A DNA stretch of 64,000 nucleotides from Nostoc sp. RI_552 (GCA_016124525.1 WGNO01000006.1:1-64000); one strand, 5' to 3'. Shown: positions 36,049 to 45,396, numbered from the stretch's first letter. Notes: generated by a model from the sequence alone, not told the origin. Numbers and translations: made by a program.

Positions 36049-37572
36049 TCATCTGGAAGGGGGATGGTGCATATCATACCCGAACAAATTGGGATCTACT
36101 TCCCCTAACTTTAAATCTGCTAAACCATATTCAGCCCACCGTCTATCTACCATGGCTGCTGTATCTGGATGTGATTCCAAAGGTAAACCCCATTGATGAT
36201 CGGTTTCTGGGGGAATTTTGGTGGTGGCGTCAATTCCCATACGTCCACCTAAACCAATTTTTTCACTGGCAAAGTCTAAGCTGTCAAAGGGTGTATTGGG
36301 TAAAATAAATACATCTCTGGTGGGGTCAACTTTGGAACTAATGGCCCACACTACTTGACGTGGGTCGCGAATGTTAATATTTTTGTCTACCACAATGACA
36401 AATTTGGTGTAGGTAAATTGGGGTAATGCACTCCAAAATGCTAAAGCAGCTCGTCGCCCTTGTCCTGGATATGCTTTGTCAATGGAGATAATGGCTGCTT
36501 TGTAACTCAAGGCTTCCATTGGTAAGAAGAAATCCACAATTTCTGAAACTTGTTGTCGCAAAATAGGAGTGTAAATTCGATTGAGGGCGATGGCCATCAT
36601 GGCTTCTTCTTTAGGTGGACGACCGCTAAATGTGGTGAGATAAATGGGATTTTTGCGGTGGGTCATACATTGAAAGCGGATTAATGGGGAATCTTCCACA
36701 CCACCGTAGTAGCCCATATGGTCACCAAAGGGACCGTCAGGTAGTACTTCTCCTGGGGTGATGGTGCCTTCTAAGACAAATTCTGAATCTGCGGGTACTT
36801 CTAAATCTACAGTTTTACATTTTGCTAAGTTGACACCGGAACCGCCATAAAGTCCAGCAAACAACCATTCTGATAAATCTACAGGAATGGGTGTGGCAGC
36901 TGCCATGATAATTAGAGGATCTACACCCAGTGCAATGGCTACTTCTAATTTTTTCCCACATTGGGCAGCTTTGCGTAAATGCCTAGCTCCCCCCCGCACT
37001 GATAACCAGTGAACGGTCATGGTATTTGGAGATTGCAGTTGTAATCGATATACACCTACATTAGGTGTACCTGTTTCACAATCTTTTGTAATTACTAATC
37101 CTAGGGTGATAATTTTGCCAGCATCACCGACATAAGGACGTATTAGGGGTAACTTATTTAAATCCAAATCATCGCCAGAAATTACCACCTGCTGACAAGG
37201 CGGGAAAAAATCTCGTCCTGGTTTAGCTTTAATGACATCAAATAGGACTTTGCCGAAGTCTATGGCTTGGGAAATCTTTTTTGGGGGTTTTGGTTGTTGG
37301 AGCATACTGAGCTTTTTACCCAAAGTTTCTAATTCCTGTGGATGCTCCATATTCATGGCCCAGCATATTCTTTCCACGGTTCCCATCAAGTTTACCGCCA
37401 CTGGGAATGATGCTCCTTTGACATTCTCAAAGAGTAACCCTGGTCCGCCTTGTTGCAACATCCGGTTGCAAATCTCGGCAATTTCTAGCTCTGGGTCAAC
37501 TAAAGCCGAAATTCTCTTTAATTGTCCTCTTTCTTCTAAAATTTTAATGAATCCTCGTAAGTCTCTGGCCAT
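36049..37572 (-). CDS. ubiD: UbiD-family decarboxylase
   Basis: A prenyl-FMN-dependent aromatic acid decarboxylase, probably 3-octaprenyl-4-hydroxybenzoate decarboxylase or its plastoquinone-pathway counterpart in cyanobacteria. Family hallmarks are visible: MARDLRGFIKILEERGQLKRI at the start, VGVYRLQLQSPNTMTVHW, DGPFGDHMGYYGG, and NRIYTPILRQQVSEIVDFFLP with the Glu-Arg-Glu-type active-site surroundings. The frame opens with GTG 37581, but ATG 37572 gives the conserved MARDLRG start. Length 507 fits. No ubiX is in the window. It is monocistronic; a family A repeat lies about 95 bases upstream. Confidence 0.93.
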   Translation of the reverse strand: MARDLRGFIKILEERGQLKRISALVDPELEIAEICNRMLQQGGPGLLFENVKGASFPVAVNLMGTVERICWAMNMEHPQELETLGKKLSMLQQPKPPKKISQAIDFGKVLFDVIKAKPGRDFFPPCQQVVISGDDLDLNKLPLIRPYVGDAGKIITLGLVITKDCETGTPNVGVYRLQLQSPNTMTVHWLSVRGGARHLRKAAQCGKKLEVAIALGVDPLIIMAAATPIPVDLSEWLFAGLYGGSGVNLAKCKTVDLEVPADSEFVLEGTITPGEVLPDGPFGDHMGYYGGVEDSPLIRFQCMTHRKNPIYLTTFSGRPPKEEAMMAIALNRIYTPILRQQVSEIVDFFLPMEALSYKAAIISIDKAYPGQGRRAALAFWSALPQFTYTKFVIVVDKNINIRDPRQVVWAISSKVDPTRDVFILPNTPFDSLDFASEKIGLGGRMGIDATTKIPPETDHQWGLPLESHPDTAAMVDRRWAEYGLADLKLGEVDPNLFGYDMHHPPSR

Positions 37573-37666
37573 TGTTATCACAAATTAGAATATTGAAGAA
37601 ACGTAAAGCATCTTCTTAATTAATTGTGGAGTATTGAAGCTTTCCGCGCTACAGAAGAAAGGAATT

Positions 37667-37771
37667 ACAGTATTTTCCGGAGTAGTGAGGTACAGTATTG
37701 CCGGGGAACATAGCCACCCCCGAAAGTTTCATGATTATGATTTGTACTTTATTTGTTTGAAAAGTGCTGTA
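37667..37771 (+). repeat. family A repeat, copy A4
   Basis: ACAGTATTTTCCGGAGTAGT at the start, the block AAAGTTTCATGATTATGATT and the variant tail TTTGAAAAGTGCTGT at the end. It is more diverged than A2, A3 and A6. Confidence 0.75.
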
Positions 37772-38036
37772 GGTTGGTTTAACAGTAACTTAACCTATTA
37801 ATACATTGACCTTAACTATTAAGTTGCGCTGATTTAGCTATGCTAATTCCAGATAGGCGTTATTTGTTACAAATAAGCACTACCTCGTCAAACATGGCTA
37901 TTATCAGTATGCACTTTCGGCAGGTGTGTGTATTAATATACACCTGCTAGGTTTCCTGTTTGAGGAAGCAACTAATGTGATTGCTGGTTCTAGTGGGGCT
38001 TTAACCCTTCCGGTAAAGTATGGTAAAAGCCGTAAA

Positions 38037-38176
38037 TGTTCACTGTTGACTGTCCAAGTTCTGCGTCGGTGATACAAAATTTGAGCAATTAATGACTCTA
38101 TTCTTAATAGACAATGAACTTTATCTGGGTAAAACGCAAAAATTGTAAATTTTTATCCCAGGATTCAACACTTCTG
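38037..38176 (+). mobile_element. family B short mobile repeat, copy B3
   Basis: Starts GTTCACTGTTGACTGTCC and ends TTCAACACTTCTG, about 140 bp, otherwise nearly identical to B1 and B2. No flanking duplication could be found for this copy. It lies in the pstS upstream region between repeats A4 and A5. Confidence 0.85.
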
Positions 38177-38251
38177 GGCATCTAGCCAATAGTCAAATTT
38201 TGCTATAAAAATTCACTTGTCAGTCAAATATCGGTTTCTTTTTCTATAAGT

Positions 38252-38357
38252 ACAGGGGTTTTTGGTGTGGTGAGTTACACTAATGGCGGGCAAGATTCCT
38301 AATGCACAAAGTTTTCATGATTATAATTTGTACCTCATAAGAACAAAATCCACTGCA
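38252..38357 (+). repeat. family A repeat, copy A5 (diverged)
   Basis: ACAGGGGTTTTTGGTGTGGTG, GGCGGGCAAGATTCC, GTTTTCATGATTATAATTTG and a tail AAAATCCACTGCA follow the family A order with many changes. It ends about 75 bases before the Pho box of pstS. Confidence 0.65.
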
Positions 38358-38432
38358 ATAAAGTTAGTTATTGAGAAAAAATTAGTCCCGATATTTTTAT
38401 ACCGATAAGTTTTAACTATAAATTACCCTAGT

Positions 38433-38473
38433 GTTAAGTAAAGCTTAATCTAGCCTTAATTATAAATAAATTT
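38433..38473 (+). promoter_or_regulatory. Pho box of the pst operon
   Basis: Octamers GTTAAGTA (38433), CTTAATCT (38444) and CTTAATTA (38455) follow one another with exactly three bases between them, and a weaker ATAAATTT (38466) continues the 11-base period. This is the cyanobacterial SphR/PhoB box (PyTTAAPyPy(T/A) with 3-base spacers). It lies 56-96 bases upstream of the pstS start, so the operon should be induced by phosphate starvation. Confidence 0.85.
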
Positions 38474-38528
38474 ACTTAGTCAAAGGTGTGAATTAAACAA
38501 AAAGTTAATGCTCACAATCCGAGGTAAT

Positions 38529-39578
38529 ATGAATTTTTCAACCACCACTTTGCACAGAGCATTTACCACTTCAGCGCTAACAGCTGCTGTGGCCATTGGT
38601 TCTGTTTTGGCTGCACCTGCTCAAGCTCAAGCTCAATCTATCAATGGTGCGGGAGCAACTTTTCCAGCGCCTTTGTATGAAAGATACGCTCGTGAAGTAA
38701 GAAAGAAATTTCCAAGTATGAAAGTCAACTACCAAGCAATTGGTAGTGGCGGAGGTATTCGTCAAACAATTGCAGGAACCGTTGACTTTGGTGCTAGCGA
38801 TGCTGCTATGACAGATGCTGATATGGCTAAGGTCAAAAATGGTGTGATTTTAGTACCTACAGCAGGTGGTGCGGTTTCTGTGGTTTATAATGTGCCGGGT
38901 GTTAATAATCTCAGATTATCTCGTGGTACTTTACCGGCTGTTTTTTCTGGTCAAATTACCAACTGGAACGACCCCAAAATTAAAGCTGATAATCCTGGTG
39001 TAAATTTACCCAACCAGCCAATTAGATTTGCTGTTCGTGCGGATGGTAGTGGTACAACTTTCATTTTTACTAACCATTTGAGTTCAATTAGTCCTTATTT
39101 TAAGGGTAGAATTGGCACCGGCACTGCTCCTAAGTGGACTTTGCCTAATGTTCTTAAAGGTAAGGGTAACCCCGGTGTAGCTGCTATAGTAGCTCGTACT
39201 CCAGGTTCCATTGGTTATGTGGAATATTCCTACGCTACCCAAAACAGGCTGAGATCAGCACAGTTGCAAAATAAGTCAGGGGAATTTGTGTCTCCTTCTT
39301 TGCAGTCTGCAAACACAGCTTTGTCATCGGTTAATTTCCCTAGTAACTACCGCACCTTTGTGGGAGATCCAGAAAAAGGTTATCCTATTGTGGGTCTTAC
39401 CTGGATGATGGTTTATAAACAATATCCTAATGCCGCTAAGTCTGAGGCTGTTAAAAAATGGATTAACTGGGTATTGACAGACGGTCAACAGTTCAATGAT
39501 GACCTTAACTACACCAGAATTCCTTCTGCAGTGGCTAATCGGGTATTACAAACAGTGAATAGTACTGTTAAACCATAA
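38529..39578 (+). CDS. pstS: phosphate ABC transporter substrate-binding protein PstS
   Basis: A periplasmic high-affinity phosphate-binding protein. A signal peptide of about 34 residues ends APAQAQA. The mature protein has the family motifs GAGATFPAPLYERY, IGSGGGIRQ, DFGASDAAM (ligand contacts) and RADGSGTTFIF. Length is about 349 residues. The frame also opens at ATG 38508, but ATG 38529 has GAGG about six bases upstream and starts directly with the signal peptide. A Pho box lies upstream, and a 9-bp hairpin between pstS and pstC probably lowers read-through so that the binding protein is made in excess. It could also be called SphX; the two are close relatives. Confidence 0.93.
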   Translation: MNFSTTTLHRAFTTSALTAAVAIGSVLAAPAQAQAQSINGAGATFPAPLYERYAREVRKKFPSMKVNYQAIGSGGGIRQTIAGTVDFGASDAAMTDADMAKVKNGVILVPTAGGAVSVVYNVPGVNNLRLSRGTLPAVFSGQITNWNDPKIKADNPGVNLPNQPIRFAVRADGSGTTFIFTNHLSSISPYFKGRIGTGTAPKWTLPNVLKGKGNPGVAAIVARTPGSIGYVEYSYATQNRLRSAQLQNKSGEFVSPSLQSANTALSSVNFPSNYRTFVGDPEKGYPIVGLTWMMVYKQYPNAAKSEAVKKWINWVLTDGQQFNDDLNYTRIPSAVANRVLQTVNSTVKP

Positions 39579-39641
39579 TTACAACAAAATTCCTCCTAAA
39601 GTACCAAGGCTAATTGGCTTTAGCTAGTGGAGGAAGTACCA

Positions 39642-39670
39642 GGGAGCGAACTTGTTTGTTATTCGCTCCC
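39642..39670 (+). terminator. intra-operon stem-loop between pstS and pstC
   Basis: GGGAGCGAA (39642-39650) pairs perfectly with TTCGCTCCC (39662-39670), loop 11. A second small stem TTCGGT/ACCGAA follows at 39693-39710. There is no U tract, so this is more likely an attenuator or RNA-stabilising stem than a full terminator. The remaining 39711-39915 shows nothing else. Confidence 0.5.
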
Positions 39671-39915
39671 AAGGACTGATTTTGTGCCTAAATTCGGTGA
39701 AAAAACCGAAGGTGGACACCAGGGAGTAAGTGGCGGAGTTTATAAAACTTCTGATGGTTTCAAGATTAATGCAGACTCTAAGGGTGATGCTAGGAGTTGA
39801 TGTTGGCAAAATCCCTGGGAACTGTTTAAGTCAACCTAAGAAAGTTTGTTTATGGACTATCCAAAAAGTAAATTTAACTTAATCAGAGAAAAAACTGTAA
39901 TATTCTGAGTTTTTC

Positions 39916-40908
39916 ATGAAAAATTCGTTTAATTCCCCTGAAGATGAATCATTATCAAATGATGAATACATCGAATTGATAGCTAAGGAAAATATTAAGG
40001 GTTGGTCTGACCAAGGATTTACATGGCTGGTGTATGCTTCCGCAGCTATTACTGTGGCGGTGCTATTTGTAATGAGTTGGATTCTTTTTCAAGAAGCTCG
40101 CCCGGCTATTGCTAAGTTTGGCATTAGTTTTTTGTGGGGTAGGGATTGGGATGTGGGTAATGAGATATTTGGTGCTTTACCTTATATTTATGGCACCTTG
40201 GTGACCAGTGCCATCGCAATTTTACTTGCTTTCCCTGTGGGTTTAGCAGTGGCTTTAGTAACTAGCGAAAATTTTTTACCTGGGTCAATACAAACAATTC
40301 TGGCATTGATGATTGAATTAATTGCCGCAATTCCCAGTGTGATTGTTGGTTTATGGGGAACTTTTATTTTTATTCCGTTTTTAGAACCATTACAAGCCGG
40401 GCTAAGTGAATATTTAAGGTGGATACCGCTATTTAATACAGAATTCCCCGTGGGAACAAATATGTTAACGGCGGGAATTATTCTAGCCATTATGATTTTG
40501 CCCACAATGGCAGCAATTAGCCGTGATGTATTACTGGCTACCCCTAAAGAATTACGTAGTGCATCTATGGCTTTGGGTAGTACTCGTTGGGAAACAATTT
40601 TTAGAGTGTTGCTACCTGCTGCATTTTCCGGGATTATCAGTGCAGCAATGCTGGCTTTGGGTAGAGCCTTGGGGGAAACAATGGCCGTGACTATGGTGAT
40701 TGGTAATTCTGCTCAAATTAGTGCTTCTTTATTAGATCCGGCTTATACCATACCTTCTGTCATAGCTAATGAGTTTGCAGAAGCTGAACAGGGGTTGCAC
40801 ATTGGTGCTTTAACTTACCTGGGATTAGTTTTGTTTGGAGTGACTTTAGCGGTGAATATTGGTGCTGTTCTGCTGATACAGTGGGTGCGTAATAAAAATC
40901 GCTCTTGA
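39916..40908 (+). CDS. pstC: phosphate ABC transporter permease PstC
   Basis: An inner-membrane permease subunit that forms the phosphate channel with PstA. Six hydrophobic helices lie after a 35-residue cytoplasmic N-terminus; the permease coupling motif is SMALGSTRWETIFRVLLPAA (EAA loop), followed by ALGRALGETMAV. The length of 330 is typical. It lies 337 bases after pstS and 50 bases before pstA. ATG 39916 has no strong Shine-Dalgarno. Confidence 0.95.
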   Translation: MKNSFNSPEDESLSNDEYIELIAKENIKGWSDQGFTWLVYASAAITVAVLFVMSWILFQEARPAIAKFGISFLWGRDWDVGNEIFGALPYIYGTLVTSAIAILLAFPVGLAVALVTSENFLPGSIQTILALMIELIAAIPSVIVGLWGTFIFIPFLEPLQAGLSEYLRWIPLFNTEFPVGTNMLTAGIILAIMILPTMAAISRDVLLATPKELRSASMALGSTRWETIFRVLLPAAFSGIISAAMLALGRALGETMAVTMVIGNSAQISASLLDPAYTIPSVIANEFAEAEQGLHIGALTYLGLVLFGVTLAVNIGAVLLIQWVRNKNRS

Positions 40909-40958
40909 TGGGATGAGTAAATTGAAATCAAAATAGTCATAAACAAATATTCATAATT

Positions 40959-41840
40959 ATGGATAGTTCTCAAAAATCGGCAATAAATCAATCTTTAGCT
41001 AGGGAGTTATTTAGACCGTTACCACAGTCCAGGCAGTTTTTTACTTATTTAATGAATGTCCTGGCCTTGGGATTAACATTGTTAGCTTTAATTCCTTTAG
41101 TATCTATTTTGTGGGAAATCCTCGCCAGGGGATTATCTGGTATCAAGGCGGAAATGTTTGTCAATTCTGTAATTGATTTTGGATTTGGCAATGCTATTGT
41201 GGGAACAGCAAAAATAGTTGCCATTGGCGCGGTATTAAGTGTTCCCCTAGGTATATTAACGGGGGTATTTTTAGCGGAATTTGGACGTACTCACCCAGCA
41301 GTGAATTTTGTTCGCTTTATCACCAAGATTCTCACTGGTGTTCCTTCTATTGTTGTGGGTGTATTCGCTTATGGTGTTATAGTTTTATTGACCAAAAAAT
41401 TTAGTGCGGTGGCTGGTGGGTTTGCTTTAGCCACAATTATGTTACCTGTGATTGTGCTGACAACGGAAGAAGCGTTAAAGTTAGTACCGGTGGAGCAGCG
41501 TTTAGCTTCCGCAGCTTTGGGGGGTAATCGTTTTCAAACTACCTTTCGTGTGGTAATTGCTGCTGCTATTCCTACAATTACCACAGGTGCTCTTTTAGCC
41601 GTGGCTCGTGCTGCTGGGGAAACAGCGCCTTTACTATTTACGGCTTTGTTTAGCTTAGATTGGTCATCGGGATTACTCAACCCAACGGCTTCCTTACCAG
41701 TATTGATTTTTAACCTTTATAATGACCCCGACCCGCAAAAACATGAATTGGTTTGGACTACTTCCATAGTGTTACTCAGCTTGGTTTTGTGTGTCAATAT
41801 TGTCTCTCGCTTAGTTACTCGTAAGAGAAAAAGTAGGTGA
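40959..41840 (+). CDS. pstA: phosphate ABC transporter permease PstA
   Basis: The second permease subunit, 293 residues with six hydrophobic helices. The EAA loop reads SAALGGNRFQTTFRVVIAAA and is followed by ALLAVARAAGETAPLLFTA, both family signatures; KILTGVPSIVVGVFAYG is also typical of PstA. It lies between pstC and pstB with short gaps of 50 and 55 bases, in one transcript. Confidence 0.95.
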   Translation: MDSSQKSAINQSLARELFRPLPQSRQFFTYLMNVLALGLTLLALIPLVSILWEILARGLSGIKAEMFVNSVIDFGFGNAIVGTAKIVAIGAVLSVPLGILTGVFLAEFGRTHPAVNFVRFITKILTGVPSIVVGVFAYGVIVLLTKKFSAVAGGFALATIMLPVIVLTTEEALKLVPVEQRLASAALGGNRFQTTFRVVIAAAIPTITTGALLAVARAAGETAPLLFTALFSLDWSSGLLNPTASLPVLIFNLYNDPDPQKHELVWTTSIVLLSLVLCVNIVSRLVTRKRKSR

Positions 41841-41895
41841 AAGTTAAAGTTTTAACCTTTGATAGTAAGTTAATCTCAAAAATTTAACCTAGAAG

Positions 41896-42675
41896 ATGAA
41901 CGCATTAATTCCTGCTATTCAAGTCAAAAATCTGAGCTTTTACTACGGCACTACTAAAGTAATTGATAAAATTTCATTAGATATTTATCAAAATCAAGTG
42001 ACGGCGCTCATTGGCCCTAGTGGTTGTGGTAAATCAACTTTCATTAAAAGTCTAAATCGCATTGGCGAATTAGAGGGTTCGGTGAAAGTAGAAGGAAGTG
42101 TGGAATTTTTTGGTCAGAATATTTATGACCCCCGCATTAACTTAAATCGACTACGGCGCCAAATTGGTATGGTATTTCAGAAACCAAATCCTTTTCCCAT
42201 GAGCATTTATGAAAATGTGGCTTATGGGATGAGAATAGCTGGAAAATCTTCCTCAAGACAATTAGATGGGGTGGTTGAAACAGCTTTGAAAGGAGCTGCT
42301 CTGTGGGATGAAGTTAAGGATAAGCTGAATAAATCAGCTTTAGGTCTTTCTGGTGGTCAACAACAGCGCCTATGCATTGCTCGTGCTTTAGCTGTTAAAC
42401 CAAAGGTGTTGCTAATGGATGAGCCTTGTTCGGCTCTTGACCCCATTGCTACCATGAAAATTGAGGAACTAATTCATAGTCTGCGCTCTGAATTTACTAT
42501 TGCTATTGTGACCCACAATATGCAGCAAGCTACTCGTGTTTCAGATTTCACAGCTTTTTTCAGTACCGATGAAAGTCGTATTGGTCAAATGGTTGAATTT
42601 GGTGTGACAAATCAAATATTTCATAATCCGCTAGATTCTCGTACTAGTGACTATGTTTCTGGACTTTTTGGCTGA
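41896..42675 (+). CDS. pstB: phosphate ABC transporter ATPase PstB
   Basis: The ATP-hydrolysing subunit that powers PstCA. All motifs are intact: Walker [10 protein letters not shown] (40-48), Q-loop Gln95 ([20 protein letters not shown]), signature LSGGQ (151-155), Walker B VLLMDE (171-176), D-loop SALD (179-182) and H-loop His207. The length of 259 is standard. It is the last gene of the operon and is followed by a strong terminator. It is the reference for the degenerate paralogue at 43211. Confidence 0.96.
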   Translation: MNALIPAIQVKNLSFYYGTTKVIDKISLDIYQNQVTALIGPSGCGKSTFIKSLNRIGELEGSVKVEGSVEFFGQNIYDPRINLNRLRRQIGMVFQKPNPFPMSIYENVAYGMRIAGKSSSRQLDGVVETALKGAALWDEVKDKLNKSALGLSGGQQQRLCIARALAVKPKVLLMDEPCSALDPIATMKIEELIHSLRSEFTIAIVTHNMQQATRVSDFTAFFSTDESRIGQMVEFGVTNQIFHNPLDSRTSDYVSGLFG

Positions 42676-42739
42676 ACTAACCCGCCTTGGCTTCTCCTGA
42701 AGGGAAGCTTAAATGTATTAAAGCATAAAGCTTACTGGC

Positions 42740-42781
42740 AACACCTTGGAAACCCGAAAATTTTCGGAGTTTCAGGGTGTT
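42740..42781 (+). terminator. terminator of the pst operon
   Basis: A long imperfect hairpin: AACACC (42740) pairs with GGTGTT, and CCGAAAA with TTTTCGG at the tip, about 18 pairs in all, followed by ATTTCTTTT. It lies 65 bases after the pstB stop and separates pstB from the second pstB. Confidence 0.75.
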
Positions 42782-42975
42782 ATTTCTTTTAGGGGTGGAC
42801 ATGGTGGTTGCCTTTGTACTTACTCAGATGAAGGCTGATTTATCTATTCTAGACATGTGGGCTACTAATGTTTACACTACAAACATACTGTTACTCTAAT
42901 CTGCCATTAATGAAGAATAATCCGCAAATATATTGAAGTATAGAGGTAAAAGTTTACAAATGAGGTGTGAGGTAA

Positions 42976-43005
42976 GTTAATAGGCTAATTTAAGAGGAGT
43001 TTAAG
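42976..43005 (-). promoter_or_regulatory. Pho-box-like repeats in reverse orientation
   Basis: Read on the minus strand: CTTAAACT, CCT, CTTAAATT, AGC, CTATTAAC, three octamers with 3-base spacers. This resembles the Pho box but points away from the pstB paralogue and its third unit is poor. The rest of the 42782-43210 gap is AT-rich with nothing I can support. Confidence 0.35.
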
Positions 43006-43210
43006 GTTTAAGGCCAAGATATTGCCATAACATATTTCTTTGATTATTAAATGAGGAGTTACCTTTAATGCAACACAATTATGGGTTTTAACACAAGAGT
43101 AAGACAAGGAAGTGGAAAATAAGTTGATGGGCCAGTGATACATCACCAAATATCACTACTTGCTTTTGTCGCTTTGTTTAGTGGATATTTTTTATACATT
43201 TTTTTAGAGC

Positions 43211-43996
43211 ATGAATCAACTAGTTCCAGCTATTAGAGTTAAAAATCTCAGTTTTTACTACAATAACTGCAAAATATTTGAAGATATATCAATGGATATT
43301 TACCAGAACAAAGTCACTGCGATTATTGGCTCTAGTGGTTGTGGTAAATCTACTTTTATTAAATGTCTCAATCGCATGATTGAATTAGAAGCGGAAGGAA
43401 GGGTAGAAGGAAGGGTAGAATTTTTTAATCAAAATATTTATGAGCGTCGGGTCAACTTAAATAGGTTACGCCGCCAAGTTAGTATGATACTGCCTAAGCC
43501 CAATCTTTTTCCCATGAGTATTTACGATAATGTGGCTTATGGGGTGAAAATAGTGGGGTGGCGACCAAAAGCAGAATTAGACGCAATTGTTGAATCTGCT
43601 CTTAGGGATGCTGATCTGTGGGATGAACTGAAACATAAATTGCATAAATCAGCTTTAGACCTTTCTATTTGTCAACAACAACGACTTTGCATTGCTCGTG
43701 TTTTAGCAGTAAAGCCAAAAATTATCATGATGGATGAGCCTTGCTTTGGTCTTCAAACTACGGCTACCATGAAAATTGAAGACTTAATCCAAAGTTTACG
43801 TTTACGCTGTGACATAACAATGGTAATTATTAGTCACAACTTGCAGCAAGTTAGCCGCTTGTCTGATTTTACAGCTTTCTTTCAGACTAATGAAAATCGG
43901 ATTAGTCAAATGGTTGAATTTGGACTGACAACAAAAATCTTTACTAACCCTGGGGATTCTCGTACCCGTAACTATATTTTTTCTCGTCTTGATTGA
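43211..43996 (+). CDS. degenerate PstB paralogue with broken ABC motifs
   Basis: 261 residues, aligning with the PstB at 41896 position for position to about residue 200. Walker A (GSSGCGKST, 40-48), Walker B (IIMMDE, 171-176) and the H-loop His209 are kept. Three other motifs are lost: the Q-loop Gln95 is Pro (SMILPKPN), the signature LSGGQ is LSICQ (151-155), and the D-loop SALD is FGLQ (179-182). The protein should bind ATP but can hardly close and hydrolyse it with a partner in the normal way. The frame is full length with no stop, so it is either kept for another role (for instance a dimer partner or regulator of PstB) or a recent duplicate that is decaying. It lies 535 bases after pstB, behind a terminator. 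Confidence 0.85.
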   Translation: MNQLVPAIRVKNLSFYYNNCKIFEDISMDIYQNKVTAIIGSSGCGKSTFIKCLNRMIELEAEGRVEGRVEFFNQNIYERRVNLNRLRRQVSMILPKPNLFPMSIYDNVAYGVKIVGWRPKAELDAIVESALRDADLWDELKHKLHKSALDLSICQQQRLCIARVLAVKPKIIMMDEPCFGLQTTATMKIEDLIQSLRLRCDITMVIISHNLQQVSRLSDFTAFFQTNENRISQMVEFGLTTKIFTNPGDSRTRNYIFSRLD

Positions 43997-44211
43997 GTGG
44001 TTGGATTGATTTTTTATCTAATGGTTATGCCTAGATTTTTGCTAAATTCAAAATGTTTTGTTGGGGATTTTTACAGTTATTAGTTGTTTGATGTAGATAA
44101 AATCTAGTGTATATTGCCATGTTGATTGATGAAAAAGGAAAAACTTGATAATCTAGCAAAAAAGAGAAAAATTACAAACAGGTAAGCTGTTGTGCTGGAT
44201 TCTCAGGATTT

Positions 44212-45252
44212 ATGAAGATCGATCACGTTCATTTTTATGTAGAAGATGCCAAAGTCTGGCGGGATTGGTTTGTAAACCACCTGGGGTTTACAGCAATACA
44301 TAGTAGAATGACTTCCCAGCACACTTGTACGGAAGTAGTGAGCAGTGGTACGATTCGCTTTTTGCTATCTTCAGCTTTATTACCTAAAAGTCCGGTGGCT
44401 GAATTTCTTAACCAACATCCACCAGGGGTAGCAGATGTGGCTTTTGCAGTGGAAGATGTGGAAGGTGCAATGGCCTTAGCTCAAAAATACGGTGCTAGGG
44501 TAATCCAACCCATAAAGTCACAGCAGTATGGTGATGTCTCCCGCAAATGGGGGAAAATTGCTCCTTGGGGGGGGTTGAGTCATACCTTGGTTGAAGTCTC
44601 AGGGGTGACAAGGGATTATGTACCACAAACAACAGACCATACTTTTACTGCTATAGATCACATAGTGCTGAATGTCCCTGGGGGTGAGTTAAAAACCGCT
44701 GTTGCTTGGTACGAAAAAGTTCTAGATTTTCAACCCCAGCAAAGTTTTAAAATTCAAACTGAGCGTTCTGCTTTATATAGTCAAGTGATGGTTTCCCGTA
44801 ATGGCGGCGTACAGTTACCTATAAATGAACCAGCTTCTAGTAATTCCCAAATTCAAGAGTTTCTCAATGTCAACCGGGGACCGGGAATTCAACACATCGC
44901 TTTGGGGACACCTAATCTTGTCAGTGCGATCGCTCAATTTCGGGCTCGTGGTCTATCTTTACTTTCGGTTCCCCAAAGTTACTACTCACGGATTCAACAG
45001 CGCCGAGGATTCCCCCTTTCCATGGTAGAACTAGAAGCCATTGCCCAGCAGGAAATTTTGGTGGATTGGAAAGAAGATACCCAAAATTCAGTACTGTTAC
45101 AAATCTTTACCGAGCCGATTTTTGGACAACCGACTTTTTTCTTTGAGTTTATTGAGCGTCGTTACCAAGCTAAAGGTTTTGGGGAAGGTAATTTTCGCGC
45201 TTTATTTGAGGCTATGGAAGGTGAACAAATTAAACGAGGTACTTTGCAATAG
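44212..45252 (+). CDS. hppD: 4-hydroxyphenylpyruvate dioxygenase
   Basis: A non-haem Fe(II) dioxygenase that converts 4-hydroxyphenylpyruvate to homogentisate, the head group of tocopherols in cyanobacteria. It has two vicinal-oxygen-chelate domains (about 1-130 and 145-330). The iron ligands are His150 (AIDHIVLNVP), His228 (GIQHIALGTPN) and Glu312 (FFEFIERR); the C-terminal helix GFGEGNFRALFEAME that caps the site is present. At 346 residues it is the short bacterial form. AGGA lies a few bases before ATG 44212. It is monocistronic, and the family A copy A6 lies 39 bases after the stop. Confidence 0.93.
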   Translation: MKIDHVHFYVEDAKVWRDWFVNHLGFTAIHSRMTSQHTCTEVVSSGTIRFLLSSALLPKSPVAEFLNQHPPGVADVAFAVEDVEGAMALAQKYGARVIQPIKSQQYGDVSRKWGKIAPWGGLSHTLVEVSGVTRDYVPQTTDHTFTAIDHIVLNVPGGELKTAVAWYEKVLDFQPQQSFKIQTERSALYSQVMVSRNGGVQLPINEPASSNSQIQEFLNVNRGPGIQHIALGTPNLVSAIAQFRARGLSLLSVPQSYYSRIQQRRGFPLSMVELEAIAQQEILVDWKEDTQNSVLLQIFTEPIFGQPTFFFEFIERRYQAKGFGEGNFRALFEAMEGEQIKRGTLQ

Positions 45253-45291
45253 CTGTGGATTTCTCCTTTGGGGTTGGGAAACAAATCAAAT

Positions 45292-45396
45292 ACAGCACTT
45301 TCCGGTGTGGTGATGTACAGTGTTGGCGTGCAAGATGCCCACCCCACAAAAGTTTCATGATTATAATTTGTACTTTATCACAAGGAAATCTGCTGT
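45292..45396 (+). mobile_element. family A short mobile repeat, copy A6, with 13-bp flanking duplication
   Basis: ACAGCACTTTCCGGTGTGG to GGAAATCTGCTGT, 105 bp, with imperfect terminal inverted repeats (ACAGCA/TGCTGT, then TTTCC/GGAAA). AAACAAATCAAAT occurs directly before (45279-45291) and directly after (45397-45409), a perfect 13-base duplication. This shows the family is, or recently was, mobile. Confidence 0.88.
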
